From assembly GCF_024460775.1 (NCBI RefSeq), contig NZ_JANFYZ010000011.1, positions 1 to 64,000 on the forward strand: a stretch of DNA of 64,000 bases, in the 5' to 3' direction. This stretch comes from Desulfovibrio desulfuricans (GTDB lineage Bacteria > Desulfobacterota > Desulfovibrionia > Desulfovibrionales > Desulfovibrionaceae). The notes below the pieces were generated by a model, which worked only from the letters and a program-made list of their open reading frames with translations, searched no databases and was not told where the DNA came from. A program made the translations under genes and the position numbers. Shown one piece after another: positions 61,051 through 64,000 of this stretch (positions within the stretch are counted from its first letter, which is position 1; the number at the start of each line of letters is the position of its first letter).

Positions 61051-62595
61051 CTACTGACGCAACAAAACCAGCGTGTAGCGTTCCACCGGGGCAAAATCAT
61101 CCGTAAGCGCCGGGGTGGCAAAAGGGTCTGCACCCGTGTACCTGCTTGCCAGCATGTCGGCAAGGCGCAAACCGCCTGAAGGAGCATTTTCTGTGCCTGC
61201 CGCCGCTAGGGATGGCAGCGCGCCCGCGGTGCTGTCGGGCCGCTGCTCGGGAAAAGCGGCAAGCATAAGGTTTTGCAGTTTGTCGGGTGGTTCGCCGCCA
61301 GCGCAATACACCTGCACCTCGGCAAAAGACTGCCGCAACGCGTTGAAAATCCCCTGAAACAGGCGGCCATCCGGCCCTTCCACCGCGGAAATAACGTTCA
61401 TGAGTACAACCCCGCCAGGAGCCACCGCCCGCCGCAGAGCGGCGGCAGCCTCGCGCGTTCCCATCTGGAAAGGCACTGCGTAGTGCGAGTTAAAAACATC
61501 CACAAACACCAGATCATACTGATCGCGCTGACGGTTCAGAAAAGCCCTGGCATCCTCGTGGCGCACACTCAGGCGGGGATCGTCGCGCAGCGAAAACCAG
61601 CGCCGGGCTGTTTCCGTCATGGCCGGGTCAAGCTCCACAACTGTCACGCGCGCGGTCTTGGGCTTTGCCAGAGGGGAATTATCAGCCAGCAACCATTTGG
61701 GAACAGAATATCCGCCGCCGCCAAGCATGAGCACCCGGCTCGCATGGGGCGTAAAATGCGGCCCCAGCGCGTAAAACTGGGTGTACCGGAAATACAGTTC
61801 ATTGGGGGCATCAAGATACATGCCCGACTGGCTGTAACCGGGGTCAGTAGCCATAAGGCGCACGGGCCTGCCATTCTGCGCCCAGTCTACGCCTTCAAAA
61901 ATGCGGATGCTGTTATAGGGGCTTTCCACGAGATGGCTCATGGCCCTGCCATCCTGCCAGCGGCCATAGCTTGCCGCCACCACAGCCATAAGCCCGCATA
62001 CAGCCAGCAGCACGGCGCGCAACCGTACCCGCCCCCCGCCGTTGCACAGCGAAAGCCCCAGCATGGCCGCAGCCACACCCCACAAGATGCTCGTGCTGCC
62101 CAAAAAGGATATGAGAATAAAGCCGCCCAGAAAGGTTCCTACAATACTGCCAGCAGTGGAAAGGGCGTAAAGCCTGCCCACGGTTGCACCTGAGGAATCC
62201 ACGCTCTCGATGCGCAGGCGCATGGCATAAGGCGTCACCATGCCGAAAAAAAAGGCGGGCAGGGCAAAAATGCACACCGCCGCCAGAACCGCCGCCGCAT
62301 ACAGGTTGCCCACGGCAGCCGTCACCCATTGGCCGATGGCCTCATGGCACAAAGCCGTCAGCCCGCTGCCAAGGCCTGCCCCGGCCAGAGCCAGGGCCAG
62401 CCCGCGCCGGGAAAGGGTTCTGTCGGCCAGCCGCCCACCTGCCCATGCACCCACGGCAAGGCAGGCCAGCACCACGCCTATAAGGCTTGTCCACACTACG
62501 GCAGATGTTCCCACATGCGGGGCCAATACCCGCGCGCCGACCATTTCAAGCACCATGACCAGCGCGCCGCTCATAAAAACTGTCAGTTCGAGCAT
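61051..62595 (-). CDS. Membrane-anchored spermidine-synthase-like protein
   Basis: 514 residues in two parts. Residues 1-225 hold about seven or eight membrane helices, MFS-like (FMSGALVMVLEMVGARVLAPHVGTS, FFFGMVTPYAMRLR). Residues about 280-514 resemble spermidine synthase and related SAM-binding folds: VLMLGGGGYSVPKWLL, TVVELDPAMTETARRWF, DARAFLNRQRDQYDLVFVDVFN. This is the fused MFS/spermidine synthase type; the product and substrate are not known. The start at 62595 keeps the membrane part and has GGAG. Confidence 0.85.
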   Translation of the reverse strand: MLELTVFMSGALVMVLEMVGARVLAPHVGTSAVVWTSLIGVVLACLAVGAWAGGRLADRTLSRRGLALALAGAGLGSGLTALCHEAIGQWVTAAVGNLYAAAVLAAVCIFALPAFFFGMVTPYAMRLRIESVDSSGATVGRLYALSTAGSIVGTFLGGFILISFLGSTSILWGVAAAMLGLSLCNGGGRVRLRAVLLAVCGLMAVVAASYGRWQDGRAMSHLVESPYNSIRIFEGVDWAQNGRPVRLMATDPGYSQSGMYLDAPNELYFRYTQFYALGPHFTPHASRVLMLGGGGYSVPKWLLADNSPLAKPKTARVTVVELDPAMTETARRWFSLRDDPRLSVRHEDARAFLNRQRDQYDLVFVDVFNSHYAVPFQMGTREAAAALRRAVAPGGVVLMNVISAVEGPDGRLFQGIFNALRQSFAEVQVYCAGGEPPDKLQNLMLAAFPEQRPDSTAGALPSLAAAGTENAPSGGLRLADMLASRYTGADPFATPALTDDFAPVERYTLVLLRQ

Positions 62596-62668
62596 ACTGC
62601 TCCTGTGGCAGGTTGTGCGGCGGATGCAGGATTCAGACCCCGCCGCTGCTTTATTTCGACATGCCAGC

Positions 62669-63190
62669 CTACTCGCGCCGCTGGCCAAAAAAGTCGTGCA
62701 GCAAGGAGGCGCATTCCTCAGAAAGCACGCCGCCCATGTGCCATACCCGGTGATTGGCGCACTGGGCGTCAAAATATTCGGCGCGGGAAACAACCGCCCC
62801 GGCCAGGGGGTCGGCTGCGCCGTACACAAGCCCCGCAATGCGCGCATGGATTATGGCGGCGGCGCACATGGCGCAGGGTTCAAGCGTCACCACCAGCACG
62901 CACTGGTTGAGCCTGTAGTTGCCAAGCGCAGCCCCGGCGGCCCGTAGCGCCAACACCTCGGCATGGGCGGTGGGATCATTGCCGCCGATGGGCGCATTGC
63001 CGCAACAGGCAAGAATGCGCCCATCCGGAGCCACCACCAGCGCGCCTACAGGCACCTCGCCCGCAGCGCCGCTGGCGCGGGCCTTTTCCAGAGCAAGCCG
63101 CATCAGCCCCTGCCAGGTATGGCCCGGCGGGGGCGGCGTTAACGGCCCGGCAGGAGAAAAGGTCCGCGCGTCAGAGCTATCCGTATTCAT
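62669..63190 (-). CDS. tadA: tRNA-specific adenosine deaminase
   Basis: 173-residue zinc deaminase that converts A34 to inosine in tRNA-Arg. The zinc motif is AHAEVLAL (His and catalytic Glu) with LEPCAMCAAAIIHARI (two Cys). An N-terminal extension of about 24 residues, proline-rich, precedes the usual fold. Eight bases separate it from the LOG-family gene; a membrane-protein gene follows. Confidence 0.93.
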   Translation of the reverse strand: MNTDSSDARTFSPAGPLTPPPPGHTWQGLMRLALEKARASGAAGEVPVGALVVAPDGRILACCGNAPIGGNDPTAHAEVLALRAAGAALGNYRLNQCVLVVTLEPCAMCAAAIIHARIAGLVYGAADPLAGAVVSRAEYFDAQCANHRVWHMGGVLSEECASLLHDFFGQRRE

Positions 63191-63197
63191 ACGGCGA

Positions 63198-63863
63198 CTA
63201 AATAATTACCCTGCACAATTGGGCAACCACTTCTTCGGGCGTGTCGCAAACCGTAATGAGTTTGTTGATTTCACCTTCTTTGATGAAGCCCCGCGCAGCC
63301 ATGGTCTTGCGCATCCATTCCAGCAGGCCGCTCCAGTAGCTTGAATCGTACAGAATAATGGGAAAGGGCCGTGTGCGACCGGTCTGGGCCAGCACAAAGG
63401 CCTCGGAAAGCTCATCAATGGTCCCCATACCGCCGGGCATAACCACGTAGGCCATGGCATATTTGACAAACATGAACTTGCGGATGAAAAAGTAGCGGAA
63501 ATTACAGCGTGTTTTTACATACTGGTTGCAACCCTGTTCATGCGGCAACTGGATGTGCAGGCCAACGGAAACTCCGCCTGCCTTGCACGCGCCCTTGTTG
63601 GCGGCTTCCATAATACCGGGGCCGCCGCCGCTGATGATGCCAAATCCAGCTTCTACGAGCAGGCGCGAAATTTTTTCAGCATCTTTATATTCCTGCGAAT
63701 CCGGCTTGCACCGCGCAGTGCCAAAAAGGGATATGCATTTGACCTTGAGCGCGTTGAGCGTATCAAGCGCCTCCACCATTTCCGCCATGATGCGGAAGGT
63801 GCGCCAGGATTCTGTGGTGACGGAAGTGAGATCGTCAATCATGTTCTGTTGCAGTTCAGGCAT
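63198..63863 (-). CDS. LOG-family protein, TIGR00730 type (cytokinin-riboside-phosphorylase-like)
   Basis: 221-residue Rossmann-type protein. Signature GGGPGIMEAANKGA at about residue 80 and MPGGMGTIDELSE at about residue 142 are the conserved LOG catalytic motifs; the arginine needed for nucleotide binding appears in KTRCNFRYFFIRK. Bacterial LOG proteins cleave AMP-like 5'-monophosphates. Just upstream of tadA in the same direction. Nothing identifiable in the remaining 137 bases of the window. Confidence 0.9.
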   Translation of the reverse strand: MPELQQNMIDDLTSVTTESWRTFRIMAEMVEALDTLNALKVKCISLFGTARCKPDSQEYKDAEKISRLLVEAGFGIISGGGPGIMEAANKGACKAGGVSVGLHIQLPHEQGCNQYVKTRCNFRYFFIRKFMFVKYAMAYVVMPGGMGTIDELSEAFVLAQTGRTRPFPIILYDSSYWSGLLEWMRKTMAARGFIKEGEINKLITVCDTPEEVVAQLCRVII

Positions 63864-64000
63864 GAATGCTCCTTGTTCCTCTTGAAGTATGGGGGGAGGC
63901 CTGCACGCAAAAGACGCCGTACGGGCCCATAACTTTCAGTATATGTGGGCCTTCGGCCAAAGGCAATGCGGGAACATTGCCGACTGGGCCCTTGCTTGAC

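Overview
The window reads as a chromosomal segment of a GC-rich sulfate-reducing deltaproteobacterium of the Desulfovibrio type. The support is a tungsten aldehyde:ferredoxin oxidoreductase with a Tup tungstate transporter, a TunR-type regulator (an integrase-like domain joined to TOBE domains, a family described from sulfate reducers), a minimal SufCB pair, and a small DVU0772-like protein. The genus call is inference from gene content, not from a marker gene.

Layout. 1-3.4 kb: a polar amino-acid ABC transporter. 3.4-12.8 kb: a large TPR/membrane protein with a zinc-knuckle motif, a MoaE-like protein, the yajC-secD-secF translocation genes, an esterase-like hydrolase and an MTA/SAH deaminase. 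12.8-18.3 kb: a sugar-acid operon (dehydratase, KDG-type aldolase, GntP permease) with a divergent IclR regulator. 18.3-21.9 kb: an orphan Hpt protein and an operon of TSUP exporter, YitT protein and amidohydrolase. 22.0-29.4 kb: pyrBC behind a candidate leader-peptide attenuator, a semialdehyde dehydrogenase, a MEMO protein and a sufCB operon. 29.5 kb: a CAU-anticodon tRNA.

29.57-45.8 kb is accessory in character. A 56-bp tRNA-terminator sequence is repeated at 29.58 and 35.25 kb and bounds a multidrug efflux island: marR, outer-membrane lipoprotein, emrA, emrB and a broken uspA. A third, degraded copy at 45.7 kb, attached to what looks like a decayed tRNA 3' half, lies beyond a tungsten module: two moeA genes (one fused to a binding-protein domain), a MoeB/HesA-like E1, a MoaD-like protein, aor, tupABC and tunR. 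Together these genes would import tungstate, build a tungsten-pterin cofactor and use it in AOR.

45.8-64 kb: sulfide:quinone oxidoreductase with a DUF1641 partner, a small AT-rich locus with a TolA-C-like lipoprotein, an arsenic operon (acr3, arsC, arsR), the kdpABCDE potassium system, an RRM RNA-binding protein, a hairpin-rich gene-poor stretch, two small unknown proteins, a membrane-anchored spermidine-synthase-like protein, tadA and a LOG-family protein.

The items most worth following are the pyrL-like leader before pyrB, the triplicated tRNA-terminator boundaries of the efflux and tungsten islands, the twin MarR operators, and the zinc-knuckle TPR protein. No CRISPR array, insertion sequence, rRNA or intact integrase was seen.
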